Positions 17,954-26,933 of a DNA stretch of 34,444 nt are shown piece by piece (position 1 is the first letter of the stretch; each line of letters opens with the position of its first letter). Under the pieces are notes generated by a model that did no database searches, was not told the origin of the DNA, and saw nothing but the letters and a program-made list of their open reading frames with translations. Position numbers and translations under genes: made by a program. Origin of the DNA: Candidatus Hermodarchaeota archaeon (lineage in GTDB: Archaea; Asgardarchaeota; Hermodarchaeia; Hermodarchaeales; Hermodarchaeaceae); the NCBI GenBank assembly GCA_016840135.1, contig JAEOSX010000144.1, forward strand, positions 1 through 34,444. The letters run 5' to 3'.

Positions 17954-18346
17954 CTACTCTGAATCATTGCCCTGTTTTGCTTCTAGCTGCTGAACAGCCT
18001 CAAGCACCTTATCTAGGTCGATTTTGTTTACTACTTCATCGACGATATCTGATATAGTGTGGACCGCATCTTCTAAATCACTCAATTGCGTTATCCTTTT
18101 CACTCTATCCAACTCAGCCGTAATCTGAGACTCTAGGAGATGGCGTTGTTCTTCGAAGGTGGAAACCTCCTGCTGAAGCAGCTGTATCAACGTTTCCGAT
18201 TGTTCAAGAACTTTTTTCAAACGGTTGGCAGACTCTTCGGCTAGTTTCTCCATAGCCACACGAAGAGCTTTCATTTCCTCAGATAATGAATCGAGGCGTT
18301 GCCCAATTTTTTCAACGATATTTTTTACACTTGTAGCTACTGACAC
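17954..18346 (-). CDS. Coiled-coil protein
   Basis: 'IVEKIGQRLDSLSEEMKALRVAMEKLAEESANRLKKVLEQSETLIQLLQQEV' heptads; 5-nt gap to the next ORF. Confidence 0.65.
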   Translation of the reverse strand: MSVATSVKNIVEKIGQRLDSLSEEMKALRVAMEKLAEESANRLKKVLEQSETLIQLLQQEVSTFEEQRHLLESQITAELDRVKRITQLSDLEDAVHTISDIVDEVVNKIDLDKVLEAVQQLEAKQGNDSE

Positions 18347-18455
18347 ACTATATCCCCCAAGAGTTAATCATTAACAGCACGCGAGCACACAGTATTATAG
18401 CCTTTTCTGCTTGAAAACAGTTGCTGAAATATACACCTAGGCAGATTCACATATT

Positions 18456-19490
18456 TTATTGAGTCCTCATTCGGGCTAGATTCACTGCACTAGTCCAAAC
18501 ACGTTCAAATGGGTTATCAAGGACATGGACATTCATTGGGAGATTTGGAAACTTCCCTCTAAGTTCAGCGTGAAAACGTTCTCCAAGACCAGGGAAAATC
18601 GAGCCCCCTCCTGTTAAAATTACGTTCTGAGCTAGTTCGGGTTTCATTGACACATCTACTCGCTGCAGCACTTCAGCTACCAAGTCAGTGAGCCCCTTAT
18701 CGCTGATGTCGATTAGAGCTGGGTCAAATAAGATTTCAGGTGCTTGCCAAACTGACTCACCCAATGGGAAGTCAATCTCCCCCTGCTGGAATCGAACCTC
18801 GCTCATTATTTTCTCCTTTTCTGCGGGTTTGAAAGCGACATGACACAGGTTTCTCTTGATGAATTCGATGGCATCCAAGTTCTTTGAAAGGCTTTCGTAA
18901 GACATCGCTTCCGATTTTGGTACGGTTTCAGCCATTAAGAAAAGCAGGTGGGAGAGGGCTGCGGATACGAAGAAGGCGCCGGTTGCGGAGGTCATAACCT
19001 TATCATGGAGCAGAAAGCCTTGAAAGATTGGCGCAACGATTGAAACCGAGTAGCCAATGTCAACTACGATTCCTGTAGCCCGGTCGAGATCCATTAAGGT
19101 TGTTACTTGCTGTAGCGAAGCTGTCACATTACGAAACTTCAAAATTTCCTCAAGGTCCTCGCAGATACCATCTACCTTCTCAACGTCGCTTGATGCGAAC
19201 ACCTGTAGTTCTAAATCTGTTTTTCCAAAATGAGAAGCTTTCATCCCAATTTCATCGAAGATAATTTCAAGGAGAGGAGCGACTCTTTTACAATCAGTTA
19301 TTGTACCATTCTCTAGGGGGAAAACCCAACCCCTCCTACCAGAGTCGAAGGCGACTAAAGATGATGGGTCTGATTCTTCATCTGGTGCAGCGTAACAGGC
19401 TGGAAGAACTTTCGGCGAAGAATGATTTACATAACCAAACTTCAGATAGCCACTACCCAAATCAATGATTAACGTCGGTGGTATACCCAT
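18456..19490 (-). CDS. Actin-family protein (divergent actin-related protein)
   Basis: Phosphate-1 'IIDLGSGYLKFGYVN', phosphate-2 'GIVVDIGYSVSIVAPIFQGFLL', adenosine motif 'NVILTGGGSIFPGLGERFHAEL'; 344 aa. Confidence 0.85.
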   Translation of the reverse strand: MGIPPTLIIDLGSGYLKFGYVNHSSPKVLPACYAAPDEESDPSSLVAFDSGRRGWVFPLENGTITDCKRVAPLLEIIFDEIGMKASHFGKTDLELQVFASSDVEKVDGICEDLEEILKFRNVTASLQQVTTLMDLDRATGIVVDIGYSVSIVAPIFQGFLLHDKVMTSATGAFFVSAALSHLLFLMAETVPKSEAMSYESLSKNLDAIEFIKRNLCHVAFKPAEKEKIMSEVRFQQGEIDFPLGESVWQAPEILFDPALIDISDKGLTDLVAEVLQRVDVSMKPELAQNVILTGGGSIFPGLGERFHAELRGKFPNLPMNVHVLDNPFERVWTSAVNLARMRTQ

Positions 19491-19544
19491 TTCCTTTCCT
19501 CAATTACTAGCTAATTTCGTTGTGTTCATTTGATAGAACGTACG

Positions 19545-20354
19545 CTACGTTATGAAAGTCGAATAAGGGATTGACGGTTCAATAAAGGTGAAGTTTGTTC
19601 TGGGGTGCTTTACACGAAGGATTTGAGTAAGCCGCCTCATCCCTGGTGTCTCGGTTGCAGCTTGTGGAACTGCAACGATTTTCACTTTAAGCTGCCTTGC
19701 TTGCGTGGCCAACTTGTGGTTCAGTGTTCCAGTGAGATAGGTGTCATAACCCTTTTCCCATGCGAGATTGAGCCACTCTGGAGTTAACCCGTCTCCTGCA
19801 ACCAGCGCAAGACGTTCGACTTCATCATTCGGATTCCCAGTGTAGGTGAGAAAGGGTACATCTAATCGTTTGGCAACATATTGACTGAAGGCTTTCAGTG
19901 TAGTCTCTTTAGGCACTTGACAGATTCGACCAAGTGGTATGTTCTTTCCATTGATTCTTGTCTCAAAAATCCCTGAAACACTGAAGCCTAAAACTTCGGC
20001 GAGTGTATCGTTAAGCCCTCCTTCAACTGCTGCCCAATTGTAGTGAAGTACGCAAACGCTGATTTTTCTTTTCACTAATTGTTGGAACAAAAGATATGGA
20101 TATCCAGTTAGTTTTGTAGTTGATTGACTGAAAGGAGAACGGTGAGCAATAAGGAGTGACGAGCCTGATTCGCTTGCTTTCACAATTACTGGAATTGTTA
20201 CGTCAAGGCAAACCGCTGCCGCTGAAATCTTGAATCGTTTCTGCCCAGCTTCATCTCCAATTCCCACTTGGATTCCGTCAGCATCACCAGGCGGTCTGAA
20301 GGTGTCAGGGGCTAGTTTTGAGAGGGAAGAAAGTAAAGACCAAAGAGTTGTCAT
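19545..20354 (-). CDS. NIF3-family (dinuclear-metal-center fold) protein
   Basis: 'DADGIQVG', 'VCVLHYNWAAVEGGLNDTLAEVLGF', 'LALVAGDG', 'YDTYLTGTLNHKLATQARQLKVKIVAVPQAATETPGMRRL'. Confidence 0.82.
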   Translation of the reverse strand: MTTLWSLLSSLSKLAPDTFRPPGDADGIQVGIGDEAGQKRFKISAAAVCLDVTIPVIVKASESGSSLLIAHRSPFSQSTTKLTGYPYLLFQQLVKRKISVCVLHYNWAAVEGGLNDTLAEVLGFSVSGIFETRINGKNIPLGRICQVPKETTLKAFSQYVAKRLDVPFLTYTGNPNDEVERLALVAGDGLTPEWLNLAWEKGYDTYLTGTLNHKLATQARQLKVKIVAVPQAATETPGMRRLTQILRVKHPRTNFTFIEPSIPYSTFIT

Positions 20355-20536
20355 AGAATCACTCCTACAGAAGATTAGTCCATTTTAAAGAGAGGAGATA
20401 ACCACTTAAGATTTTATGGTCATGAAATAGGAATGAGATATCAAAATCCTTTTGTTTGCGGCGAGATACCTTGCATCTGTTGTGACTCGAAAATTCATTG
20501 TATTGCAGAAAGAAAATTTGAATAGATGTGACTTAA

Positions 20537-21907
20537 TTGGTAGCCTCTATCAGTCGAGAAGAAGCTGCAGCTGATGTACTTGTTCTTTGGGAGGAGGAAT
20601 ATCCCTCTCTCAGAAAGGCACTCAATCGATTCTCTGAAAATCAAGGTATCACTGACTGGAAAATTCGCACAGCTATTCATAGCCTTGTTTTCGAAACCAT
20701 TCGACGGTTGAACACTCTTGACTGGATTCTCGACAATGTACTCAGTCGAAGTAAATTAGCTGATTTAGATGTCTTCACACGAAACTTACTTCGAGTAGCA
20801 ACTTACTTGATCTATTCCGGAAAGGCGTTAGCTGCACTAGCTACCAATGAATCAGTGGCGATTATAAAGCGCAGAAGAAGCAAGAGGCTGGGTGGCTTCG
20901 TAAATGCAGTGCTCAGAAGAGTACAGCATTTCAAAACCGAGGAATTATTCAAGTTATTACCAGAAGCTCAGCATACGGCGTTGAAATTCAGCTCTCCCCT
21001 CTGGTTAGTGGAGTACACAGAGCGCCTGCTCGGGAGAGAAGAAGCACATGCCTTCCTTGCTGCTGGACTAGAGAACCCCTTTGTTTATGTTCGTGTTAAT
21101 ACCTTAATCAGCTCTATACCAGATGTAATAGATGAACTAGTGGGTGAAGGCTTCGAGTGTCTACCCTCACCAGAAATTCCTGAAATATTTAGACTAAAGA
21201 AAGGGTCCAGACCTGTCACAAATACTCCAGCATATCGACGAAATGCCATATACTTACAGAATCTGGCTAGTGGAATCGTGGGGCGCGTTCTTAGCCCATT
21301 TCCACAGGCACTTATTGTTGATCTTTGTGCTGCTCCTGGAAGTAAAACATCACATCTGGCACAACTGATGAAAAACAGAGGAAATATAATTGCATTAGAT
21401 TGGTCTATACAACGGCTACGTGAACTAAACAAAATCTTGACTAGGCTAGGTGTACTGAATACACACATTGTCCTTGCCGATAGCCAGAAACTCCCCTTCC
21501 GGAAGAAATTCCGTTCAGACTATGTTTTAGTTGATCCTCCTTGTAGTAATACAGGAGTAATTCAAACTCGACCTGAGGTCAAATGGAGTATAACCCCAGA
21601 AACTATATCACAAATGCGCAAGATTCAACTCGCATTACTTGAGCAAAGCAGTAAACTCATCGCATCTAATGGGCAAATTGTATACTCTACATGTTCTATC
21701 TCCTTAGAAGAGAACGAATATGTAATCAGGGACTTCCTCGCGAACCACTCTGAATTTGAGACTGTTTCAACTGAACCTTGGATTGGTATCCCAGCTTTTG
21801 AGGGATTCACTAATTGTCAACGCCTATTTCCTCACAGAAATGACACGGAAGGATTCTTCATAGCAAAGCTAGTTCGAAAGCAAACATCTGTGGGAGAGGA
21901 GGATTGA
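20537..21907 (+). CDS. NOL1/NOP2/Sun (RsmB-like) RNA m5C methyltransferase with N-terminal NusB-like domain
   Basis: 'VDLCAAPGSKTSHLAQLM', 'VDPPCSNTGV', 'YSTCSISLEENE'; helical NusB-like N-terminus; TTG start. Confidence 0.9.
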   Translation: MVASISREEAAADVLVLWEEEYPSLRKALNRFSENQGITDWKIRTAIHSLVFETIRRLNTLDWILDNVLSRSKLADLDVFTRNLLRVATYLIYSGKALAALATNESVAIIKRRRSKRLGGFVNAVLRRVQHFKTEELFKLLPEAQHTALKFSSPLWLVEYTERLLGREEAHAFLAAGLENPFVYVRVNTLISSIPDVIDELVGEGFECLPSPEIPEIFRLKKGSRPVTNTPAYRRNAIYLQNLASGIVGRVLSPFPQALIVDLCAAPGSKTSHLAQLMKNRGNIIALDWSIQRLRELNKILTRLGVLNTHIVLADSQKLPFRKKFRSDYVLVDPPCSNTGVIQTRPEVKWSITPETISQMRKIQLALLEQSSKLIASNGQIVYSTCSISLEENEYVIRDFLANHSEFETVSTEPWIGIPAFEGFTNCQRLFPHRNDTEGFFIAKLVRKQTSVGEED

Positions 21908-21925
21908 ACACTGAAAATTTCTCAG

Positions 21926-23347
21926 TTATATGAAAATCGGCCACTTGGAGATTCGTTCAGGCATTGAAAGTTGTTGAAATGGTTTACCCTCACAGGCTGA
22001 CTTGATCGATTTCACCAATGAGGACATCTTCATAGCCTCAGTTTTAGACTGTTTTAGGGTTGATTTTTCCCTAATTGTTACTGCCAAGGTCTTTGCCTTC
22101 ACCTCTTTGTCGCCTATCACTGCAACAAAAGGTACCCATTGCTTTCCAGCGTTACGGATTTTCCAACCGACCGTCTTACCCCTATCATCGAGTACTGCAC
22201 GTACTTGTTTGGCTCGTAATTGTGATACAATTTTTTCGGCATGTTTCTGGTGTTTTTCTGTTACTGGAATCACGACAACTTGTACTGGAGCGAGCCAAGT
22301 TGGAAGTGAGGGCAGTTGCCCTTCTTGCTGACGCTTAACAGCGCTCTCCAAGAGACCATAAATAAGACGTTCAATACTGCCGATACTCGTGTGCACTATT
22401 ATGCAACCGACTTCTTCCCCCTCGTCGTTGGTGTAGGTAATTCCGTATCGTTCAGCGTCAGTGACATCGAGTTGAACTGTACTAAGCTGACCAGTTCCCT
22501 CAGTGGCATCTACAAACTGGAACTCGTTTTTAACATTCCAATAATGAGTCATCTCGGGGAGGAATTCGATTAATATTGGGCGCTCAAGATTCTTAGCCAG
22601 TTGGATAAGCAAATCCTTCGTTTGCTCGTAATACTCTTCTACAATACGAAACACGAGTACGTAGTCGATGCCTAAGGCCCGAACTAGCTTATCATAGTGC
22701 TTCGTTATCATAGCAACCTCTTCCTTTCCCTGTTCGTAATCCCGACAGAAACAGTGTATATCTGGCATTGTAAATGCTCTAAGTCTGCGAAGTCCAACAC
22801 ACTCTCCACGTTTCTCTAGGCGGAAAGATGGAGACAATTCAAACACACGAATAGGAAGCTGCCGTTGGGACATCTGTACATTCTTCATGATTGAGAATAA
22901 GCCGAAATCACCTGCGAATCTGAGGAGGAGTTCTTTGGTTTCGCTCACCTTGATTCTGTAATCTTTCTCAAGAAATTTCGCAGCTTGTTCTGCAATATCC
23001 TTTTGGCTTAGACGATACATCAGCGGCGTTTCAATCCGCATTGCACCTATCAGATCTACCGCTATTTTATGACAATACTCCTCTAACAGTTCCTTGACTA
23101 ATGCACCTTTCGGGTAGAAGCGAAAGTGCCCAACATCCGACGCTGGCTCGTAGTCAAGCAGCTCTAATTGGCGCATCACCTTTATGTGAGGGGGCTGACC
23201 ACGCGCGCCTCGACCTAGCTCCTCAACTTCAACGAACGTACGTAAATCGCCTACTAAAGGCTCACAACTGTCTATATCATCTAAATCAAGGGAGTGCTCG
23301 ATGCCCTGTGGGTCAATAATCAGAAATTTTGACATTGTATGCGCCAA
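21926..23347 (-). CDS. thrS: Threonyl-tRNA synthetase, catalytic + anticodon-binding domains only
   Basis: 'YEPASDVGHFRFYPKG', motif 2 'SPSFRLEKRGECVGLRRLRAFTMPDIHCFC', motif 3 'HTSIGSIERLIYGLLE'; no N-terminal editing domain in 473 aa. Confidence 0.92.
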   Translation of the reverse strand: MAHTMSKFLIIDPQGIEHSLDLDDIDSCEPLVGDLRTFVEVEELGRGARGQPPHIKVMRQLELLDYEPASDVGHFRFYPKGALVKELLEEYCHKIAVDLIGAMRIETPLMYRLSQKDIAEQAAKFLEKDYRIKVSETKELLLRFAGDFGLFSIMKNVQMSQRQLPIRVFELSPSFRLEKRGECVGLRRLRAFTMPDIHCFCRDYEQGKEEVAMITKHYDKLVRALGIDYVLVFRIVEEYYEQTKDLLIQLAKNLERPILIEFLPEMTHYWNVKNEFQFVDATEGTGQLSTVQLDVTDAERYGITYTNDEGEEVGCIIVHTSIGSIERLIYGLLESAVKRQQEGQLPSLPTWLAPVQVVVIPVTEKHQKHAEKIVSQLRAKQVRAVLDDRGKTVGWKIRNAGKQWVPFVAVIGDKEVKAKTLAVTIREKSTLKQSKTEAMKMSSLVKSIKSACEGKPFQQLSMPERISKWPIFI

Positions 23348-23428
23348 CTTGTATTATGAATTCGCTTCCAATTCCATGCGCCCTAAAGGATAAAAGTTTC
23401 CATCGACACTTAGACGGAATTGTTGATA

Positions 23429-24622
23429 ATGACACGAAATCTAGAACGACGAAAAGGGAAACAAGCCTGTGAAATTCTCCAAGAATTAGACCTTGATGCG
23501 TGGCTAATCTGGGTTCGTGAGACTGCTCAGATGGCGGATCCTGTTCTAAAGGTAATTCTGGGTAGCGACCTTGTGTGGCAGTCAGCGCTCATCTTCACAA
23601 AACAAGGTGAAAAACTTGCTATCGTAGGTAATTTTGACGCCGACGGTATTGAAGAGCTTAATCTCTTCGACCGGATAATCCCCTACACACAAAGCATTCG
23701 AAAAACACTTCTCGGTGAGCTTGAACGCATAAACCCACGCCATATCGCCCTTAATTATAGCCAAAATGATGTCGCATCAGATGGTCTCACTGTAGGTATG
23801 CGGACACTCCTCAAGGAGTACCTTAAGGATACTCCTTATTTCGAGAGATTCGTTAGTGCTGAGTCCCTAATCAGCCGACTTCGGGGGCGGAAAATACCTG
23901 CTGAGACCTCTCGCGTTCAGAAAGCTGTTAAGATTACTGAACAAATCTTCTCCGATGCTGTAGATTTTCTGCGAGTCGGGCTGACCGAACACCAAATACA
24001 CGGATTCTTCCACCAGAGAATGAAGGAATACGGTGTCACATCTGCATGGGAAGCAGAGAGAAATCCAGCAGTCGATGCAGGTCCAAATAAGCAGTTCGGA
24101 CATGCTGGACCCACTGATAATAGAACTAAAACAGGTCACCTTCTGCACTTCGATTTTGGTGTTCGCTATCAAGGGTTTTGTTCCGATATTCAACGGATGT
24201 TCTTTTTTGGTGAAAAAAAGGAAATTCCTGAGGAGGTTCAGGCCGCCTTTGAAACTGTCCGTGATGCTATCACAGCTGCCGCCCGATTCGTCAAAGCCGG
24301 CAGAATAGGTCACGAAGTTGACAATGTTGCCCGCAGCTTCATCCAAGAGCGTGGATTCGAGGAATACCAACACGCATTAGGACACCAAGTCGGAAGGAAC
24401 GTTCATGATGGCGGCACACTCCTAGCACCCCTATGGGATCGCTACAGAGAAAGCCCCAGAGGAGAGGTTGAAGCGGGTAATGTCTTTACTCTCGAACTGT
24501 ACGTTACAACAAAGAACTATGGACAAGTCAGCCTTGAAGAAAACATCGTAATAACGAAGACAGGTTGCCGATTCCTTTCAAACCCTCAACAAGAACTCAT
24601 TTGCATTACACCAAAGAGATAG
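23429..24622 (+). CDS. M24 family metallopeptidase (Xaa-Pro aminopeptidase-like)
   Basis: Ligands present: 'HFDFGVRYQGFCSDIQR', 'ALGHQVGRNVHDGG', 'FTLELYV', 'VSLEENIVIT'. ATG 23429; listed TTG 23420. Confidence 0.9.
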   Translation: MTRNLERRKGKQACEILQELDLDAWLIWVRETAQMADPVLKVILGSDLVWQSALIFTKQGEKLAIVGNFDADGIEELNLFDRIIPYTQSIRKTLLGELERINPRHIALNYSQNDVASDGLTVGMRTLLKEYLKDTPYFERFVSAESLISRLRGRKIPAETSRVQKAVKITEQIFSDAVDFLRVGLTEHQIHGFFHQRMKEYGVTSAWEAERNPAVDAGPNKQFGHAGPTDNRTKTGHLLHFDFGVRYQGFCSDIQRMFFFGEKKEIPEEVQAAFETVRDAITAAARFVKAGRIGHEVDNVARSFIQERGFEEYQHALGHQVGRNVHDGGTLLAPLWDRYRESPRGEVEAGNVFTLELYVTTKNYGQVSLEENIVITKTGCRFLSNPQQELICITPKR

Positions 24623-24656
24623 CAGTAAATCTGCTAGGGGTTCAGGAAAAGGATGG

Positions 24657-24729
24657 CGGGCCCACTGGGGATTGAACCCAGGATCTCCAGGTTCGGAGCC
24701 TGGCGCCGTATCCACTTGGCCATGGGCCC
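24657..24729 (-). tRNA. tRNA-Arg (CCG anticodon), CCA encoded at 24654-24656
   Basis: Cloverleaf read by hand: acceptor GGGCCCA/TGGGCCC, anticodon stem CCAGG-CTCCGAA-CCTGG, T-arm CTGGG-TTCAATC-CCCAG, discriminator G. Confidence 0.95.
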
Positions 24730-24760
24730 AAAGGCATGTGAGCGAAAATTTTACTAGTCA

Positions 24761-24776
24761 CTAATTTAAGGTCTTT
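24761..24776 (-). promoter_or_regulatory. BRE/TATA-like element upstream of tRNA-Arg(CCG)
   Basis: Minus-strand AAAGACCTTAAATTAG about 33-40 nt upstream of the mature 5' end; similar to the element upstream of the other tRNA. Confidence 0.5.
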
Positions 24777-24850
24777 GGGTGCATTTGAGCATGAGGTAGT
24801 ATTGTAGAAGGAATTTTAATGTCTATAGGAATTGGTGATGTAGAGGTCTT

Positions 24851-25960
24851 GTGATGCGGTTGAGCCGAATTAGGCGAATCATGACACGTGAAGAAGTTGA
24901 AGGTGTTCTCCTCTTTAATCCCTTTAATATCAAGTATTTAACAGGGAACAAGCCTACAGAAGGACTTGGCGCCTCTGTATTGGTTCTAACACAGGATGAG
25001 GCTCCTTGGCTTATCGTTCCGCAGCTCGAATTGGAACTAGCCAAATCGTCTAGGATTCAAAATATCCGAACTTACTATTCGAATCCTCAATCATCTAAGG
25101 ATGAGCTGCCTAAATTTGAGGATTGCATCCGGGAAGCCGTTGAAAGTCTCAACCTTTCTTCACAAGTTATGGGTGTCGAACTGGACTTCATTACAGCTCG
25201 GAGGTTTGAGGAGCTAAAGCATCTTTTTCCTGACGCAGGTTTCAAGGATATCTCTCCAATGCTCAACGAGCTACGTATGGTTAAGGATGAAGCAGAGATT
25301 GAGCGTTTGATGACAGCCCTCAAAATTGCCGAGTGTGGTGTTCGTACAGCTATTGAAGTTATTCAACCAGGAATCACGGAGATCGAAGTTGTTGCTGAAG
25401 TTGAACATACCTTACGAAAGGCTGGAGCCACGGGAACCGGGTATCCTACGGTCATTGCTTCAGGTCCGAATGCTAGATGTCCCTATGCTAGGGCAAGCAA
25501 TCGTGAAATCCGAGGTAGTGAGTTCGTAGTTATCGCAATATCTGCTATTTACCAAGAATACTGTTCTGATGTGGCGCGTACGGTAATCACTGGGCAACCA
25601 AACAAAAGTCAACGACAACTCTTTGAATGCGCCCGCAGCAGCATAGAAGTAGCTATTGAACAACTGACACCAGGGATTAATTGTCGCGACGTTGCACTCT
25701 CAGTGTTCGGCAATGTCGAAGAGCAAGGATATTCTGAAGACCTCTTCGGAGCCATGGGTCACAGCATTGGACTTCAGCCAAGGGAACAGCCTATATTTAC
25801 ATTCGATAATGACACATTAATTATCCCAGGTCAAGTTTTTTGCATTGAAACAGGTCTTCATCGCCCTAAACTGGGCGGCGTTTATCTATGCGAAACAGTA
25901 GTACACCAAAGAGGCGATAGCTTCACAGTGCTCAACGAAATTCCATTAACCACGGTATAA
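24851..25960 (+). CDS. M24 (creatinase/Xaa-Pro dipeptidase fold) paralog with degenerate metal site
   Basis: Pita-bread-fold motifs 'ATGTGYPTVIASGPNARCPYA', 'GAMGHSIGLQPREQP', 'GQVFCIETGLHRPKLGGVYLCETVV'. GTG 24851 or ATG 24854. Confidence 0.85.
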   Translation: MMRLSRIRRIMTREEVEGVLLFNPFNIKYLTGNKPTEGLGASVLVLTQDEAPWLIVPQLELELAKSSRIQNIRTYYSNPQSSKDELPKFEDCIREAVESLNLSSQVMGVELDFITARRFEELKHLFPDAGFKDISPMLNELRMVKDEAEIERLMTALKIAECGVRTAIEVIQPGITEIEVVAEVEHTLRKAGATGTGYPTVIASGPNARCPYARASNREIRGSEFVVIAISAIYQEYCSDVARTVITGQPNKSQRQLFECARSSIEVAIEQLTPGINCRDVALSVFGNVEEQGYSEDLFGAMGHSIGLQPREQPIFTFDNDTLIIPGQVFCIETGLHRPKLGGVYLCETVVHQRGDSFTVLNEIPLTTV

Positions 25961-26084
25961 GCATTAGAAACCGTATCTAGACAGACGAGCCCACCTCTTC
26001 TAGTGGTTGTGAAAACATTTTTACTCCTACCTGAGTATAATTGTCTAAACCTTGGTCTCTCTTTTCAGGAAGGTTTAGCTATAG

Positions 26085-26591
26085 ATGTCATTTGAGAAAC
26101 AGGTTCGCGCACATAAACAGGTCTTGGAGACCCTCCTAACAGAGTGCAAGTCCACCTTGGAGCAGCCCCCTAATGTTGTTGCACAGAACAAGATTGTTGT
26201 TCTTTCAGCTATAATCGAAAAAGCCACAAGGATGTGCGACGAAGCTCTTCGAGCTGCTCAGCTACCCACACCGCAAGTTGAAGCGATACTAGAACAGCAG
26301 GCAGTTCGTTCAGCTCAATACGGAACAAACCCTGTTCTAGACGAAGTGGACGCAATGCGTAGCGAAATCGAACGACTAGCTAGAGCGGTAGACGTGTTAC
26401 AAGCGATGCGCAAGAGAAGGGAATTATCTCACAGACTAGTCGGATTTGACCCACGGCTTATGGGACCCTGGGCGCGTTGGATTCGCACTCTCGAACAGTA
26501 CAAAATTAACCAAAACCTTTCCGAAAAACATCGGGAAGGATTACTCTCCGAGATTGATAATTGGCGCAGTATCTTGGCACAAGAAGCATAA
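26085..26591 (+). CDS. Helical hypothetical protein
   Basis: 168-aa ORF, helical composition, ATG start; no recognised family. Confidence 0.6.
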   Translation: MSFEKQVRAHKQVLETLLTECKSTLEQPPNVVAQNKIVVLSAIIEKATRMCDEALRAAQLPTPQVEAILEQQAVRSAQYGTNPVLDEVDAMRSEIERLARAVDVLQAMRKRRELSHRLVGFDPRLMGPWARWIRTLEQYKINQNLSEKHREGLLSEIDNWRSILAQEA

Positions 26592-26710
26592 CTGCAAGAC
26601 AATAGCTGGAGCACACCTGCATTGGCTTGCATAACGTCAGATGTTCTGCCACATCAGCTAACAGGGGAACAGAAATCCTAGGAATTTCTTAATTTTTCAC
26701 GACAAGAAGG

Positions 26711-26723
26711 AAAGTCTTTAAAT
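26711..26723 (+). promoter_or_regulatory. BRE/TATA-like element upstream of tRNA-Arg(GCG)
   Basis: AAAGTCTTTAAAT, 38 nt upstream of the mature 5' end. Confidence 0.5.
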
Positions 26724-26760
26724 GCGTTCCACTCAACCTCCTCGCACACCAACAATTATG

Positions 26761-26833
26761 GGCCCGTGGCCTAGTGGTTAAGGCGCTAGTTTGCGGAATT
26801 AGAGATCCCGCGTTCAAGTCGCGGCGGGCCCGC
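26761..26833 (+). tRNA. tRNA-Arg (GCG anticodon), CCA encoded at 26834-26836
   Basis: Acceptor GGGCCCG/CGGGCCC, anticodon stem-loop CTAGT-TTGCGGA-ATTAG, T-arm CCGCG-TTCAAGT-CGCGG, discriminator G. Confidence 0.95.
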
Positions 26834-26933
26834 CACTACATCTATTTTTGGTCTGAATCTTGGGTAGTTTGAGTAAAAGGCTTATAGGCGGATTGACCGG
26901 TAATTTTCTTTCTCACTACGGAGGTGTTGGACT

